Positions 28,299-37,827 of a DNA stretch of 64,000 nt are shown here, piece by piece; positions within the stretch are counted from its first letter, which is position 1, and every line of letters starts with the position of its first letter. The notes beneath the pieces were generated by a model that did not search any database, was not told the origin of the DNA, and saw only the letters and a list, made by a program, of their open reading frames with translations. The position numbers were made by a program, and so were the translations under genes. Source of the stretch: Pseudomonas putida (GTDB lineage: Bacteria > Pseudomonadota > Gammaproteobacteria > Pseudomonadales > Pseudomonadaceae). Location: assembly GCF_004357765.1 (NCBI RefSeq), contig NZ_SMTE01000010.1:124001-188000 (forward strand). The letters run 5' to 3'.

Positions 28299-29465
28299 TT
28301 ACAGACCACGGGCCATGGCTTTGTCGATCAGCCAGTCGAGCGACGGACCACGGTCACTGCTGACGGCGGCTGGGCGTCCGGCCAGTTCGGCCGGCAGGGT
28401 GTCGTCAGGCTTGATCTGCACGCGGATATCGGCGGCCAGGTTTTCACTGTCCAGGCTGCTGCTGTTGACGACCTGGCCGGTGCGCACGGCGTCTTCGCCG
28501 GCCACCTGGAAGTTGACCCGGGTGCCTGGTTTGACCTTGTCGAACTGGCGGTAGCTGAAGCGTGCCTCGACCATGGCCGTGGTGGTACGCGGCACCAGTT
28601 GGAAGATCGGCTGACCCTTGGCGGCATATTGGCCATCGTCCACCAGTTGACGCGAGACCACGCAGTCGCACGGGCTGGTAAGGGTGCCCGACAGCTGTTT
28701 GCCGAACAGTTCCTCGATCTTCGCGGGCTCCAGCTGCGAGTCGCCCAGGCCACCTTTGAGCATGTCCAGCATGCTGGTGGTGAAGCTCGCCAATGGCGCG
28801 CCCTTGGCAACCTGACCGCCGCTTTGCACCAGGCTCTGCACGGTGCCGTCGCGCGGCATGGTGATGTTGGTGGTGGGGACCGCGACCACGCCGGCTTCGG
28901 CCTGGCTGACGAAGTACATGCCGTACAGCGATTTGGCGACGAAGCCGAAGGCGGCGACACCGATGACGAACACGCCCAGGGTTACGCCGACGGCCCTGAT
29001 CCGACCGAAAGCGGACAGGCCGCTACCGGTATCCTTCTGCTTGCGTGCCTTGGTGAAGTTGTCGCGCTGCAAGGTGCTGAGCACGTCGCCGATGGTGATC
29101 AGTTCACCGGACAGGTGACTGGTGATGATGTGGCGCAGAGTCGAGATATCGCGGGGTTCGAGGTTCTGGAACTGGGCTCCGGTGCGGCCATCGGCGACGT
29201 TGTAGGAGCGCACCTGGAACTCGATGTCCATCGACAGGCCGAGGTTGTCGACCACGAACTGCAGACGTCCGCGCAGCACTTCGCCGATCGAGAGATGCCG
29301 TTTGGTATGGAAGCTCAGGCCACCGGCGGAGAGGTCCTCGACCTTCACCTCGTGGGCTTGGCGCTCGCTGTCGAGGAAGCGCAGCTTGGCGGGAATGCGC
29401 ACCCGGGCGTGTTGGCGCTGGGCTTCGGACTCATGCACGACGTTGACGTTCACGGCGGTATTCAT
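28299..29465 (-). CDS. alg44: Alginate co-polymerase Alg44 (PilZ c-di-GMP receptor)
   Basis: A 388-residue inner membrane protein. The N-terminal PilZ domain carries the c-di-GMP binding residues Arg17 and Arg21 (RQHAR) and D44-x-S46 (EDLSAGGLSF). One membrane helix (about residues 160-180) follows, then a periplasmic HlyD-like part (GVVAVPTTNITMPRDGTVQS). It activates Alg8 when c-di-GMP is bound. I start at ATG 29465 since the PilZ domain begins right there and AGGAA lies upstream; the longer frame (to 29864) is in the alg8 coding region. Confidence 0.96.
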   Translation of the reverse strand: MNTAVNVNVVHESEAQRQHARVRIPAKLRFLDSERQAHEVKVEDLSAGGLSFHTKRHLSIGEVLRGRLQFVVDNLGLSMDIEFQVRSYNVADGRTGAQFQNLEPRDISTLRHIITSHLSGELITIGDVLSTLQRDNFTKARKQKDTGSGLSAFGRIRAVGVTLGVFVIGVAAFGFVAKSLYGMYFVSQAEAGVVAVPTTNITMPRDGTVQSLVQSGGQVAKGAPLASFTTSMLDMLKGGLGDSQLEPAKIEELFGKQLSGTLTSPCDCVVSRQLVDDGQYAAKGQPIFQLVPRTTTAMVEARFSYRQFDKVKPGTRVNFQVAGEDAVRTGQVVNSSSLDSENLAADIRVQIKPDDTLPAELAGRPAAVSSDRGPSLDWLIDKAMARGL

Positions 29466-29500
29466 GGTGTTTGTTCCTGTTAGTTCCGATCCGGTTGGGC

Positions 29501-30991
29501 TCATACGACCATGAACAGCACAGCGACGAAGATGCTGGCGGCCGAGAAGGTCATGGTCCGCGAGGACCAGGTGTTGAACCATTGTTGAAAACTGGCGAGG
29601 TCTCGCTTGAGGGCAGTCGGTTGGCGGGTCCAGGACTGCTTGTCGAGGCGGAAGAAGACGTAGATTTTCATCAGCGCGCCGACGATCTGGTTGTAATAGA
29701 GAATCAGCGGGTAGGCCGGGCCGACTTCGTGGCCGGAGCACAGCAGCATGATGGTCAGGATCAGGCGGGTGATGCCGATCCACAGCAGGTACACCAGCAG
29801 GAAGCCGAGACCGAACTTGAGGCTGGCGATCACTGCCACGGTCAGGCCGAGCAGGCTGGTCCACATCGACACACGCTGGTCGAACAGCACGATGCTGGTG
29901 AACAGACCCAGGCGGCGCAGGCCAAGGCCCAGGGCGCGGGAGTTCTGCCGCAGGTTGTTGCCGTACCAGCGGTACATCAGCTTGCGACTGGCCTTGAGAA
30001 AGCTCTTCTCAGGCGGGTGTTCGACCGTGTTGATGGCGGCATCGGGTACGTAGAAGGTGTCGTAGCCCAGGCGCATGAGGCTGAACCAGCTCGACTTGTC
30101 GTCACCGGTGAGGAACTTGAAGCGGCCCAGGCGCCAGTGCATCAGCGAGTCGCTTTCGACGTCGGCGATGAACTCGGGGTTGGTCACGACACTTGCGCGG
30201 AACATCGACATGCGACCGGTCATGGTCAGTACGCGCTTGGACAGGGCCATCGAGCACATGTTGATGTGGCGCTGGGCGAAGCGCAGCTTGTGCCACTCGC
30301 TCATGATGTAGCCGCCGCGCACTTCGCAGAATTCGTTGGTGGTCAGGCCACCGACGTTGGGGAACAGCTTGAACCACGGCACGGTCTTGCGCACCACGCC
30401 TTCGGCCAGCACGGTGTCACCGTCGATCACGGCGACCACGGCGTTCTCGTCGGGCAGCATGCGCGAGATGGCACGGAAGCCGTAGGCCAGGCCGTCACGC
30501 TTGCCGGTACCGGCGATGCGCACGATGTCCAGGGTCACGTGCTCGGGCGGGTTGTACTTGGCCCACAGGCTCTTGACCAGCAGTTCATCGGACATCTCCA
30601 CCAGCGAGCAGACCACGGTGGTGGGGAAGCCGCAGTCGATCGCCTCGCGGATCACCGAGCTGTACACCTGGGCGGTGGTCAGTGCTTCGATGCGGAAGCT
30701 GGTGACCATCAGGTACACATGCGATGGGTCGGCGGACTTGCCCATCTTGCGCACCTTGCGGCGCAGGTACGGGTAAACCGCGTAGAGGAAGATCATGCCG
30801 CGGATGAAATGGGTGGCGCCCATGGAGTAACGCCAGATGCCGACCGCACCGACCAGGAAGATGAAGTGCTTCGACTGCGAGTCGAAGATATCGGCGGGCA
30901 GGGCCAGGGCGAGCAACATGAGCAGGCTCATGTAGGCCAGCCAACCGGCGCACTGCAACAGCACTGTCTGGAGCCTTTGCATGTTCAGCAT
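29501..30991 (-). CDS. alg8: Alginate polymerase Alg8 (GT2)
   Basis: A 496-residue processive glycosyltransferase that polymerises GDP-mannuronate at the inner membrane. Two N-terminal helices, then the GT2 domain with [17 protein letters not shown] (the donor-binding DxD region) and [15 protein letters not shown], then [15 protein letters not shown] (the (Q/R)xxRW acceptor motif) and several C-terminal helices. A second in-frame ATG three codons in (30982) is an alternative start; neither has a clear ribosome site. A strong hairpin lies in the 70-nt spacer between algD and this gene. Confidence 0.95.
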   Translation of the reverse strand: MLNMQRLQTVLLQCAGWLAYMSLLMLLALALPADIFDSQSKHFIFLVGAVGIWRYSMGATHFIRGMIFLYAVYPYLRRKVRKMGKSADPSHVYLMVTSFRIEALTTAQVYSSVIREAIDCGFPTTVVCSLVEMSDELLVKSLWAKYNPPEHVTLDIVRIAGTGKRDGLAYGFRAISRMLPDENAVVAVIDGDTVLAEGVVRKTVPWFKLFPNVGGLTTNEFCEVRGGYIMSEWHKLRFAQRHINMCSMALSKRVLTMTGRMSMFRASVVTNPEFIADVESDSLMHWRLGRFKFLTGDDKSSWFSLMRLGYDTFYVPDAAINTVEHPPEKSFLKASRKLMYRWYGNNLRQNSRALGLGLRRLGLFTSIVLFDQRVSMWTSLLGLTVAVIASLKFGLGFLLVYLLWIGITRLILTIMLLCSGHEVGPAYPLILYYNQIVGALMKIYVFFRLDKQSWTRQPTALKRDLASFQQWFNTWSSRTMTFSAASIFVAVLFMVV

Positions 30992-31007
30992 CCGTCGAAG
31001 AATCAGG

Positions 31008-31051
31008 AAAAAGGGGGCGACGCGGGAGCGGGATCAGAACCCGCGTCGCCC
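31008..31051 (-). terminator. Hairpin plus T tract between algD and alg8 (possible attenuator)
   Basis: A perfect 12-bp stem GGGCGACGCGGG (31015-31026) / CCCGCGTCGCCC (31040-31051) with a 13-nt loop. In the direction of alg transcription (minus strand) it begins 10 nt after the algD stop and is followed by CC and TTTTT (31008-31012). This has the shape of an intrinsic terminator inside the operon. Confidence 0.6.
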
Positions 31052-31061
31052 GGCCGAGGGC

Positions 31062-32378
31062 TTACCAGCAGATGCCTTCGGTACGGCTGGTGGTGCAGGT
31101 CGGTTTGCTCATGAAGCCGACCAGATCGATCACCTGCTTGCCGGCTGGCGCCTGTTGGGCCAGGGCGCGGAACTGCTCGTCACGGTTACCCAGAACGATC
31201 ACCTCGGCGTTGTCGATGACCTTCTGGAAGTCGTCGTTGAGCAGCGAGGAGACGTGGGGGATCTTCGACTCGATGTACTCCCGGTTGGCGCCATGGACGC
31301 GGGCGTACTGAACGTTCTCGTCGTAGATATCCAGCTGGTAGCCCTTGCCGATCAAGCGTTCGGCCAGTTCCACCAGTGGGCTCTCGCGCAGGTCGTCGGT
31401 GCCCGCTTTGAAGCTCAGGCCGAGCAGGGCGACCTTGCGCTTGTCGTGGCGCTCGATCAGGTCGAAGGCGTTCTGTACCTGGGATTCGTTGCTGCGCATC
31501 AGCGAGTCGAGCAGCGGCGCTTTCACATCCAGGCTCGAGGCGCGATAGGTGAGGGCGCGCACGTCCTTGGGCAGGCACGAGCCGCCGAAGGCGAAGCCCG
31601 GGCGCATATAGTATTGGGACAGGTTCAGTGCCTTGTCCTGGCAGACCACGTCCATCACTTCGCGGCCATCGACGCCGACGGCCTTGGCGATGTTGCCGAT
31701 TTCGTTGGCGAAGGTGACTTTGGTGGCGTGCCAGACGTTGCAGGTGTACTTGATCATCTCGGCCACTTCGATCGGCTTGCGGATGATCGGCGCGTCGAGC
31801 TCTTCGTACAGGGCCTGGAGGACATCACCGCTGGCCTTGTCGAATTCGCCGATAACGGTCATTGGCGGGTGGTCATAGTCCTTGATGGCGGTGCTTTCAC
31901 GCAGGAACTCAGGGTTGACCGCGACACCGAAGTCGATGCCAGCCTTCTTGCCGGAGCAGTCTTCGATGATCGGGATCACCACGTTCTTGACGGTGCCCGG
32001 CAGGACGGTGCTGCGCACCACGATGGTGTGGCGGCGCTCGGTATCACGCAGGACATGGCCGATTTCGCGGCACACCGACTCGATGTACTCGAGGCCGAGG
32101 TCGCCGTTTTTCTTGCTGGGGGTGCCGACGCAGATCATCGAAACGTCGCTGGCGCGGATGGCTTCGGCGAAGTCGGTGGTACCACGCAGGCGACCGTTGG
32201 CGATGCCCTGTTGCAGCAATTCTTCCAGGCCCGGTTCGACGATGGGCGACTTGCCCTGATTGATCAGGTCGATCTTGGTGCTGGACACGTCCACACCGAT
32301 CACTTCATGGCCCCGTGCCGTCAGGCAACCTGCACAGACCGCACCTACATAACCCAAACCAAAGATGCTGATACGCAT
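31062..32378 (-). CDS. algD: GDP-mannose 6-dehydrogenase AlgD
   Basis: A 438-residue enzyme that oxidises GDP-mannose to GDP-mannuronate, the committing step of alginate synthesis. The NAD-binding loop GLGYVGAVCAG is at residues 7-17 and the catalytic Cys268 is in FAFGGSCLPKD. The length equals that of P. aeruginosa AlgD. I start at ATG 32378 (MRISIFGLGYVG), 8 nt after GAGG; an upstream in-frame GTG adds only three residues. It is the first gene of the alg operon and is preceded by a leader of about 435 nt from a predicted AlgU promoter. Confidence 0.97.
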   Translation of the reverse strand: MRISIFGLGYVGAVCAGCLTARGHEVIGVDVSSTKIDLINQGKSPIVEPGLEELLQQGIANGRLRGTTDFAEAIRASDVSMICVGTPSKKNGDLGLEYIESVCREIGHVLRDTERRHTIVVRSTVLPGTVKNVVIPIIEDCSGKKAGIDFGVAVNPEFLRESTAIKDYDHPPMTVIGEFDKASGDVLQALYEELDAPIIRKPIEVAEMIKYTCNVWHATKVTFANEIGNIAKAVGVDGREVMDVVCQDKALNLSQYYMRPGFAFGGSCLPKDVRALTYRASSLDVKAPLLDSLMRSNESQVQNAFDLIERHDKRKVALLGLSFKAGTDDLRESPLVELAERLIGKGYQLDIYDENVQYARVHGANREYIESKIPHVSSLLNDDFQKVIDNAEVIVLGNRDEQFRALAQQAPAGKQVIDLVGFMSKPTCTTSRTEGICW

Positions 32379-32740
32379 CGCAATCACCTCATGTGTTTAT
32401 CACGTCGACGCTTCCGAGAAACGCCGGACTGGGTTGATAGCAACAGTTTTCAGGCGCACGGACCCATGACGAAATCTCACTTCGCCGAGCGCAGGCATGA
32501 ATAAATCCGGAGCGCGCAAAGTTGTGCACTCTAAATAGGCAGTTAAAAGCCAGTCTTTAAAAGGCGTGCCCTGAAATGCAGCCGTCTTTAATGCAATGCG
32601 CTACTTGGCGCGTTGCTGTGCTTGTTTTTTCAAGTGGAAAAATCCTTTGAAATCAACCACTAGGACGAATTTTAGGGGGCGCGACTCTCCTGCAGTGACG
32701 GGTATTCCGGGTCGCCGGTAATACCTGTCTGGGTTAACCA

Positions 32741-32761
32741 AGCAGGTAGTGGATACCTGCT
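32741..32761. promoter_or_regulatory. Inverted repeat in the algD leader
   Basis: AGCAGGTA-GTGGA-TACCTGCT is a perfect 8-bp stem with a 5-nt loop, followed on the other side by a further TACCTG half (32723-32728). It lies about 55-75 nt after the predicted algD transcription start, so it could be a leader RNA hairpin or a protein operator. Confidence 0.5.
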
Positions 32762-32818
32762 GTTTGTCATCTGTAAGTCATCTCTCACACATCGTGGGGA
32801 GGAAAATCGTTACGGCTC

Positions 32819-32846
32819 TATGAGCGATTGGCCGTAGCAGAAGTTC
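32819..32846 (-). promoter_or_regulatory. Predicted AlgU (sigma-22) promoter of the alginate operon
   Basis: On the minus strand: GAACTT (32841-32846, preceded by G as in GGAACTT), a 17-nt spacer, then TCATA (32819-32823). The P. aeruginosa algD promoter, from memory, has GAACTT-N17-TCCTA. Transcription would start near 32812, giving a leader of about 435 nt before the algD ATG. Confidence 0.6.
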
Positions 32847-33012
32847 CTGGCTGGCTCCGCCCCGATGAAAGATTTCTAAATATTTTTTCAGTGCCAAATA
32901 GTTTCAATCTGATAGCACGCTGGGGTTTCGTCCCGGAATATAAAGGGCGATCCTTACACGAGATGTTTATATGCCATCATCGGAAAAATTTTTTCAGAAT
33001 TCGTCAAAAAAC

Positions 33013-33021
33013 TACGAACGG
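33013..33021 (-). promoter_or_regulatory. Possible AlgR binding site
   Basis: CCGTTCGTA on the minus strand differs in one base from the AlgR box CCGTTCGTC known from P. aeruginosa. It lies about 200 bp upstream of the predicted algD start site, in correct orientation. A nine-base match can occur by chance. Confidence 0.35.
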
Positions 33022-33184
33022 TCTTATGGCGTTTGGCGATAAGGTCAATAACGTTGGTTTTTTGGCGCCAGAGATATGGCGATATAGGTCCGGCGAGGTC
33101 TGCGTCATTGCGGGGCGGGAGGGAAATTTTGGCGGGGGAGGGGTGTAGAGGGGGGGTGCGCTTTGGGGCTTTGCTGGTGCGGAT

Positions 33185-33212
33185 ATCGAGCGCCGCCCGC
33201 GCGGCGCTCGAT
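33185..33212. terminator. Perfect 12-bp palindrome downstream of yaaA
   Basis: ATCGAGCGCCGC / GCGGCGCTCGAT with a 4-nt loop. It lies about 45 nt beyond the yaaA stop. There is no T tract on the yaaA strand (a short TTTG only on the plus strand), so a transcript-end or insulating role is likely but not certain. Confidence 0.5.
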
Positions 33213-33256
33213 TTGTGCGGCGCTGCAGACCTCCAGCGCCCGGGCGTCAGCCCCAA

Positions 33257-34036
33257 TCAATCAACCGGATGATCACGCAAGAACACCAGGTGATCTGGCT
33301 TCGATTGTTCGGCACTGTAGTAGTACCCCTGCACGTCGAACCCTTTGAGCTGCTCGGGATCGGCGATACGCTCCTGGATCACGAAACGGCTCATCATGCC
33401 GCGCGCCTTCTTGGCGTAGAAACTGATGATCTTGTACTGCCCGTTCTTCTGGTCCTTGAAGTCGACATTCAGTACACGCGCCTTCAGGGCGCTGCGCTTG
33501 ACCGCGCTGAAGTACTCGTTGCTCGCCAGGTTCAGCAGCAGGTCGTCGCCTTGCTCGACCAGAGCCTGATTCAACCACTCGCTGATGCGCGTACCCCAGA
33601 ATGCATACAGATCCTTGCCGCGGGCGTTGGCCAGCTTGGTGCCCATCTCTAGGCGATAAGGCTGCATCAGGTCGAGCGGGCGCAGCAGGCCGTAAAGGCC
33701 CGACAACATGCGCAGGTGTTCCTGGGCATAGGTGAAATCGTCTTCGCTCAGGGATTCGGCATCCAGGCCAGTGTACACGTCGCCCTTGAACGCCAGCAGC
33801 GCCTGCTTGGCGTTGGCTGGGCTGAAGTCTGGGGTCCAGCTGCCGAAACGCGCAGCATTGAGCCCGGCGAGTTTGTCCGATAGGTGCATCAGCTCGCTGA
33901 TCTGCGCTGGTGACAATGTGCGTAATTGTTCGATCAGTTGCTGCGAGTCGTCCAGGTACTGGGGCAGGGTGAAGCGGTCGGTCACCGGTGGGGTGTCGTA
34001 GTCGAGGGTCTTGGCGGGGGAAATCACCGTCAGCAT
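33257..34036 (-). CDS. yaaA: Peroxide stress protein YaaA (UPF0246/DUF328)
   Basis: A 259-residue cytoplasmic protein of the YaaA family, which limits free iron damage during peroxide stress in E. coli. Family segments are [17 protein letters not shown] at the start, [20 protein letters not shown], and [15 protein letters not shown] near the end. The length matches. ATG 34036 is the first codon of the conserved N-terminus. It is divergent from the NodB-fold gene at 34172. Confidence 0.94.
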   Translation of the reverse strand: MLTVISPAKTLDYDTPPVTDRFTLPQYLDDSQQLIEQLRTLSPAQISELMHLSDKLAGLNAARFGSWTPDFSPANAKQALLAFKGDVYTGLDAESLSEDDFTYAQEHLRMLSGLYGLLRPLDLMQPYRLEMGTKLANARGKDLYAFWGTRISEWLNQALVEQGDDLLLNLASNEYFSAVKRSALKARVLNVDFKDQKNGQYKIISFYAKKARGMMSRFVIQERIADPEQLKGFDVQGYYYSAEQSKPDHLVFLRDHPVD

Positions 34037-34171
34037 CGGGTCGGCTCCTAAAGGCGTTGCCGCGATTCTACGGGGTGGGGGAGGTTACGCCAAACTATGT
34101 GGCCGATAGGCACAGGCCATGATAACCACGAGGCGTTATAGTGCGGGTTTGGCCATTTGCGGAGAACGGAT

Positions 34172-35311
34172 GTGCGCATTGCCCTGGCCTTGCTGGCCAT
34201 TTCCCTGAGCTTGTCCGTCCAAGCCGGCCCCTTGCCGCCGGCCACGCTCGATCGCGCGGTGTGGCCCGAACAGTTGGACAGCCCGGCATTGTTCGACGTT
34301 GCCTCCCGGGCCGAAATTCTGGCGTTTGCCCAGGTGCTGCACGAGAGCGAGCAACTGGATGACAAGGCGTTGGCTGCACGACTGGGTTTGCGGCAGATCA
34401 ACCTGCAGAAAATCAGGGCCATACGGGCGCGGATGTGGCAGCGATTGTGGCAGGGTTACCAGCAGGCCCTGCGCAGTTGCGAGCAAGATGCCTCGTTCTG
34501 CTACCCCGTGGCATCCATGGCTGAGTTACGCACTCGTTCGGAGACGTTCGCTAGCGATGTCGGCGAGTTCTACACCGAGTGGATCGAGCCCAGTCATCAG
34601 TTCCATGCCCGTTATCTCGATGAGCAACTGCGCAAGGCCGCGCTGCTGCCGCAGACCAGCAGTGAGGTAGAACGCCTGTCCAATCGTGAACGCAACGGCG
34701 ATGAGCTGAACGACCGCATGTTCCTCCTGACCTTCGTCGGTGGCCCCGGCCCTCAAGGCGGCGACACCGATCGGCTGACAGGCTATCTGCGCAAGCAGCG
34801 CCTGCAGGGTACTTTCTTCGTCATTGGCAATCGCCTGCAACTGCGACGTGATGGCGGCTCGGCGCAGGCCTTGCCCCACCTTTATGCCGGTCAGTGCGTG
34901 GGCATCCAGGGTTGGGAATACCGCTCCCACGCCCAGTGGCAGGATTGGCAGGATTCCCTGCGGCGCAGCCAGGCGCGGGTGCAAGCGGAGCTGCCCAAGC
35001 AGTATGTGCCGTTGTTCCGGCCGCCTTACGGGCAGCGTCGTGCCGATGGCGAGGCATTCATGGCCAGCCAGGGGTTGCAAGTGTCGTTGTGGGACATCGA
35101 TGCCCAGGACGAAACCGGGCTGTCTGCCGAGGCGTCGGCCCAGCGGGTGATGACCTTGATGCTGCTATGGCGCAAAGGGGTGATCCAGTTCCACGACAGC
35201 TTGTCCAAAGCGCAGCCTGCAGTGCAATGGTTGTTGCGCAGCACGGCGCAGAGCGGTATCGGCTGGGAAGACTGCCATGATTACGCCCAACGCGCTGCGG
35301 TGGCTCCTTGA
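34172..35311 (+). CDS. NodB-fold (polysaccharide deacetylase-like) secreted protein with altered metal site
   Basis: A 379-residue protein with a signal peptide (cleavage near VQA-GPL, residue 18), an N-terminal helical region of about 160 residues, and a NodB-like domain from about 185 to 345. The barrel is clear from TFFVIGNRLQL, LFRPPYGQR (motif 3, residues 282-290), LWDIDAQDE (motif 4) and VIQFHDS (motif 5, His341). Motif 1, normally TFDDGP, reads TFVGGP at 187-192, so the catalytic and metal-binding Asp are both gone. Motif 2 keeps only one His (RSH253). It is therefore probably not an ordinary metal-dependent deacetylase. GTG 34172 is chosen for its GGAGA site and signal peptide. Confidence 0.8.
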   Translation: MRIALALLAISLSLSVQAGPLPPATLDRAVWPEQLDSPALFDVASRAEILAFAQVLHESEQLDDKALAARLGLRQINLQKIRAIRARMWQRLWQGYQQALRSCEQDASFCYPVASMAELRTRSETFASDVGEFYTEWIEPSHQFHARYLDEQLRKAALLPQTSSEVERLSNRERNGDELNDRMFLLTFVGGPGPQGGDTDRLTGYLRKQRLQGTFFVIGNRLQLRRDGGSAQALPHLYAGQCVGIQGWEYRSHAQWQDWQDSLRRSQARVQAELPKQYVPLFRPPYGQRRADGEAFMASQGLQVSLWDIDAQDETGLSAEASAQRVMTLMLLWRKGVIQFHDSLSKAQPAVQWLLRSTAQSGIGWEDCHDYAQRAAVAP

Positions 35312-35592
35312 GAGGCATACCTTTTGACTGTAGTCCTGCTTGGCGTGCGCGCCAAGTGCTGGTCGTCATTCAGCAAAATAAACTTCACCAGGACGTAAAA
35401 AGACTTTTTTTAGTCATCGTTTTTGCGGTATGAAGAAACCAGACAGCCGATTCCTGCAGCACAGGTGGCGTCATCCAGGCCCACCTTGCCAGGTTCGCTT
35501 CCCGCCCGTAGCAACGCGGATACGGGAAGAACGGTCGTCACTTTGCGGCGTAACAGAACGCGCCGTGTGGCTTCGACATAAGGTGACCGAGT

Positions 35593-36987
35593 ATGGATGA
35601 CCAAGGACGCAACCCTTCCTCCACCCAGCCAATCCTCTATGTGCTCGATACCAACGTCCTGATACACGACCCCAACGCATTGCTGAACTTCGAGGAGCAC
35701 CATGTCGCCCTGCCGATGACGGTGCTGGAGGAACTCGACAAGCTCAAGACCGGGAAACACACCATCGCCGCCGAATGTCGCCAGGCCATCCGCCTGATCG
35801 ACCAGACCCTTGGAGATGCCTCGCCCAGCGATGTCGAGCAGGGCGTGCCGATCCAGCGTGGCAAAAGCGGATCCAAGGGCTACCTGTCGATCCTGATGAG
35901 CCCGCGCAGTGAACCGACCCGGCTGTTGCCGGAAACCCTCAACGACAACATCATCATCAACCAGTTGCTCGAACTCAAAGGCAAGCGCGCCGACCTGGAC
36001 GTCGTGCTGGTCACCAAGGACATCAACATGCGCCTCAAGGCGCGTGCCTGCGGCATTGCCGCCGAGGATTACAGCACCGACCAACTGGTCGACGATGTGT
36101 CCTTGCTGTCCAAAGGCTACCACTCAGTCACCGGTTCATTCTGGGATCGGGTCAGCAAAGTCGATACCCGCCAGGAGCGTGGGCGCACCTGGCACCGCGT
36201 GCAATTGATCGACAACCTGCCGGCCGTGCACATCAATGAGTTCATCATCGACGAGCAGGGCTTCGTCGGCTGGATCAAGGGTATTCGCAACGATGAGCTG
36301 CTGTTGCTCGACCTGCATCAGGAGCCGTTGCTGCACCAGGAAGCCTGGGGGCTGAAGCCGCGCGACATCCATCAGAGTCTGGCGCTGTTTGCCTTGCTCG
36401 ACCCGGATATCCACCTGGTCAACCTGACCGGCGCCGCAGGCTCGGGCAAGACCATCCTGGCCTTGGCCGCAGCCATCGAGCAGACCATGGTCAGCAAGCG
36501 CTACCGACGCATCATCGCGACCCGCAGCGTGCAGGGCCTGGACCAGGAAATCGGCTTCCTGCCCGGCACCGAGGCGGAGAAGATGGAGCCGTGGTTGGGG
36601 GCGATCACCGATAACCTCGAAGCCTTGCACATGGACGACGAGAGCACCCATGGCAGTGTCGAGTACATCCTCGAGCGGGTACCGCTGCAGTTCAAGTCCC
36701 TCAACTACATCCGTGGGCGCAGCTTCCAGCAGAGTCTGATCCTGATCGACGAGTGCCAGAACCTCACGCCGCACCAGATGAAGACCATCATCACCCGTGC
36801 CGGCTCCGGTTCCAAGGTGGTCTGCCTGGGCAACCTGGCGCAGATCGATACCCCCTACCTGTCCGCGACCAGCTCAGGGCTGACCTACCTGACCGAACGC
36901 TTCAAGGACTTCCCCCACGGCGTGCACATCACCCTGCAGGGGGTGCCACGTTCGGTACTGGCCGAGTACGCCGAGTCGCACCTGTAA
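35593..36987 (+). CDS. PIN-PhoH family ATPase (PhoH-like)
   Basis: A 464-residue fusion of an N-terminal PIN nuclease domain and a C-terminal PhoH-type P-loop ATPase. The PIN part (about residues 12-150) opens with [18 protein letters not shown] and has [11 protein letters not shown]. The PhoH domain (about 255-460) has Walker [16 protein letters not shown], Walker [16 protein letters not shown] and RGRSFQQS. Such proteins act in RNA metabolism or ribosome quality control, but the exact role is not fixed. It stands alone between a spacer of 281 bp and the moa operon. Confidence 0.92.
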   Translation: MDDQGRNPSSTQPILYVLDTNVLIHDPNALLNFEEHHVALPMTVLEELDKLKTGKHTIAAECRQAIRLIDQTLGDASPSDVEQGVPIQRGKSGSKGYLSILMSPRSEPTRLLPETLNDNIIINQLLELKGKRADLDVVLVTKDINMRLKARACGIAAEDYSTDQLVDDVSLLSKGYHSVTGSFWDRVSKVDTRQERGRTWHRVQLIDNLPAVHINEFIIDEQGFVGWIKGIRNDELLLLDLHQEPLLHQEAWGLKPRDIHQSLALFALLDPDIHLVNLTGAAGSGKTILALAAAIEQTMVSKRYRRIIATRSVQGLDQEIGFLPGTEAEKMEPWLGAITDNLEALHMDDESTHGSVEYILERVPLQFKSLNYIRGRSFQQSLILIDECQNLTPHQMKTIITRAGSGSKVVCLGNLAQIDTPYLSATSSGLTYLTERFKDFPHGVHITLQGVPRSVLAEYAESHL

Positions 36988-36995
36988 CCTCAAAA

Positions 36996-37042
36996 GCCGG
37001 GCTGCCCTTTCGGGGGCATGCCCGCAGAGGGCAATCCTGCCG
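36996..37042. repeat. Hairpin resembling a worn REP unit, after phoH
   Basis: TGCCCT...AGGGCA arms enclose the self-complementary GGGCATGCCC (37014-37023). It follows the PIN-PhoH stop codon by about 20 nt and precedes the moaC start, so it may separate the transcripts. Confidence 0.45.
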
Positions 37043-37109
37043 ACACATACCTCTGCTCAAACCTGACCCACGGGTTTACACTCCTGATTCCCTTCACAGG
37101 AGCAGAGCA

Positions 37110-37580
37110 GTGCTGACACATCTTGATTCCCAGGGGCGCGCCAACATGGTCGACGTCACTGAAAAAGCCGTGACCGAGCGCGAGGCCACCGCCGAGGCGC
37201 GGGTGCGCATGCTGCCGCAGACCTTGCGCATGATCGTCGATGGCGAGCACCCCAAGGGCGATGTGTTCGCCGTTGCGCGGATCGCCGGCATACAGGCGGC
37301 GAAAAAGACCAGTGACCTGATTCCGCTGTGCCACCCGTTGATGCTGACCAGCGTCAAGGTCGAGCTCAGCGCCGAGGGTCAGGACGCCGTGCGTATCGTC
37401 GCCCGCTGCAAGCTGGCCGGGCAGACCGGTGTGGAGATGGAGGCGCTGACAGCCGCCAGCGTTGCCGCACTGACGATCTATGACATGTGCAAGGCCGTGG
37501 ACAAAGGCATGATCATCGAGCAGGTTCGTCTGCTGGAAAAACTCGGCGGCAAGAGCGGCCACTACAAGGTGGAGGCATGA
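37110..37580 (+). CDS. moaC: Cyclic pyranopterin monophosphate synthase MoaC
   Basis: A 156-residue molybdenum cofactor enzyme that, with MoaA, forms cyclic pyranopterin monophosphate. [40 protein letters not shown] and the C-terminal [20 protein letters not shown] with [20 protein letters not shown] are diagnostic. GTG 37110 lies 9 nt after AGGAGC, and the family N-terminus ([15 protein letters not shown]) begins there. The stop overlaps moaD by 4 nt (ATGA). No moaA is in the window, so the first-step partner is encoded elsewhere. Confidence 0.96.
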   Translation: MLTHLDSQGRANMVDVTEKAVTEREATAEARVRMLPQTLRMIVDGEHPKGDVFAVARIAGIQAAKKTSDLIPLCHPLMLTSVKVELSAEGQDAVRIVARCKLAGQTGVEMEALTAASVAALTIYDMCKAVDKGMIIEQVRLLEKLGGKSGHYKVEA

Positions 37581-37825
37581 TGAAGGTCAAGGTGCTTTAC
37601 TTCGCCCGCTACCGCGAGCGGCTGGGCATGGATACCGAGCGCGTGGAGGGGTCGTTCCAGGTGCTCGACGATGTACGCCAGGCCTTGGTGGCCAAGGGTG
37701 GGGAGTATGCCGTGCTGGCCGAGCAGAATCTGATGTGCGCACGCAACGAAGAATTGTGCAGGCTGGACGAGCCGCTGGAAGAGGGCGATGAAGTGGCGTT
37801 CTTCCCGCCTGTGACGGGAGGTTGA
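37577..37825 (+). CDS. moaD: Molybdopterin synthase sulfur carrier subunit MoaD
   Basis: An 82-residue ubiquitin-fold protein whose C-terminal Gly-Gly (PPVTGG) is thiocarboxylated to deliver sulfur to molybdopterin. The start at 37577 ([14 protein letters not shown]) overlaps the moaC stop. The C-terminus ends exactly at GG, as the mechanism requires. moaE begins 2 nt after the stop. Confidence 0.96.
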   Translation: MMKVKVLYFARYRERLGMDTERVEGSFQVLDDVRQALVAKGGEYAVLAEQNLMCARNEELCRLDEPLEEGDEVAFFPPVTGG

Positions 37826-37827
37826 AG

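Larger units (their letters stand above)
32379..33256. other. algD upstream regulatory region (878 bp without a gene)
   Basis: This stretch between algD and yaaA is AT-richer than its surroundings. It holds a predicted AlgU promoter (32819-32846), an inverted repeat in the leader (32741-32761), a possible AlgR box (33013-33021) and a strong palindrome (33185-33212). The two open frames of about 100 codons in it lack ribosome sites and family resemblance. Long upstream regions are normal for algD because several regulators bind there. Confidence 0.75.

Noticed and set aside
26889-29483. An 864-codon open frame on the plus strand opposite algK, alg44 and the end of algE
   Set aside because: It is the antisense shadow of GC-rich alg genes. 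It has a low-complexity Gly/Ala/Val/His/Gln composition and no domain, and the minus strand genes are certain.
32828-33148. A 106-codon plus strand frame in the algD upstream region
   Set aside because: It lacks a ribosome site, overlaps the predicted AlgU promoter and ends in low-complexity Gly codons.
32954-33256. A 100-codon minus strand frame directly after yaaA
   Set aside because: It begins at a TTG without ribosome site, overlaps a strong palindrome and has no recognisable sequence.
37043-37109. A molybdenum cofactor riboswitch before moaC
   Set aside because: The leader is under 70 nt after the hairpin and shows none of the expected long paired structure.
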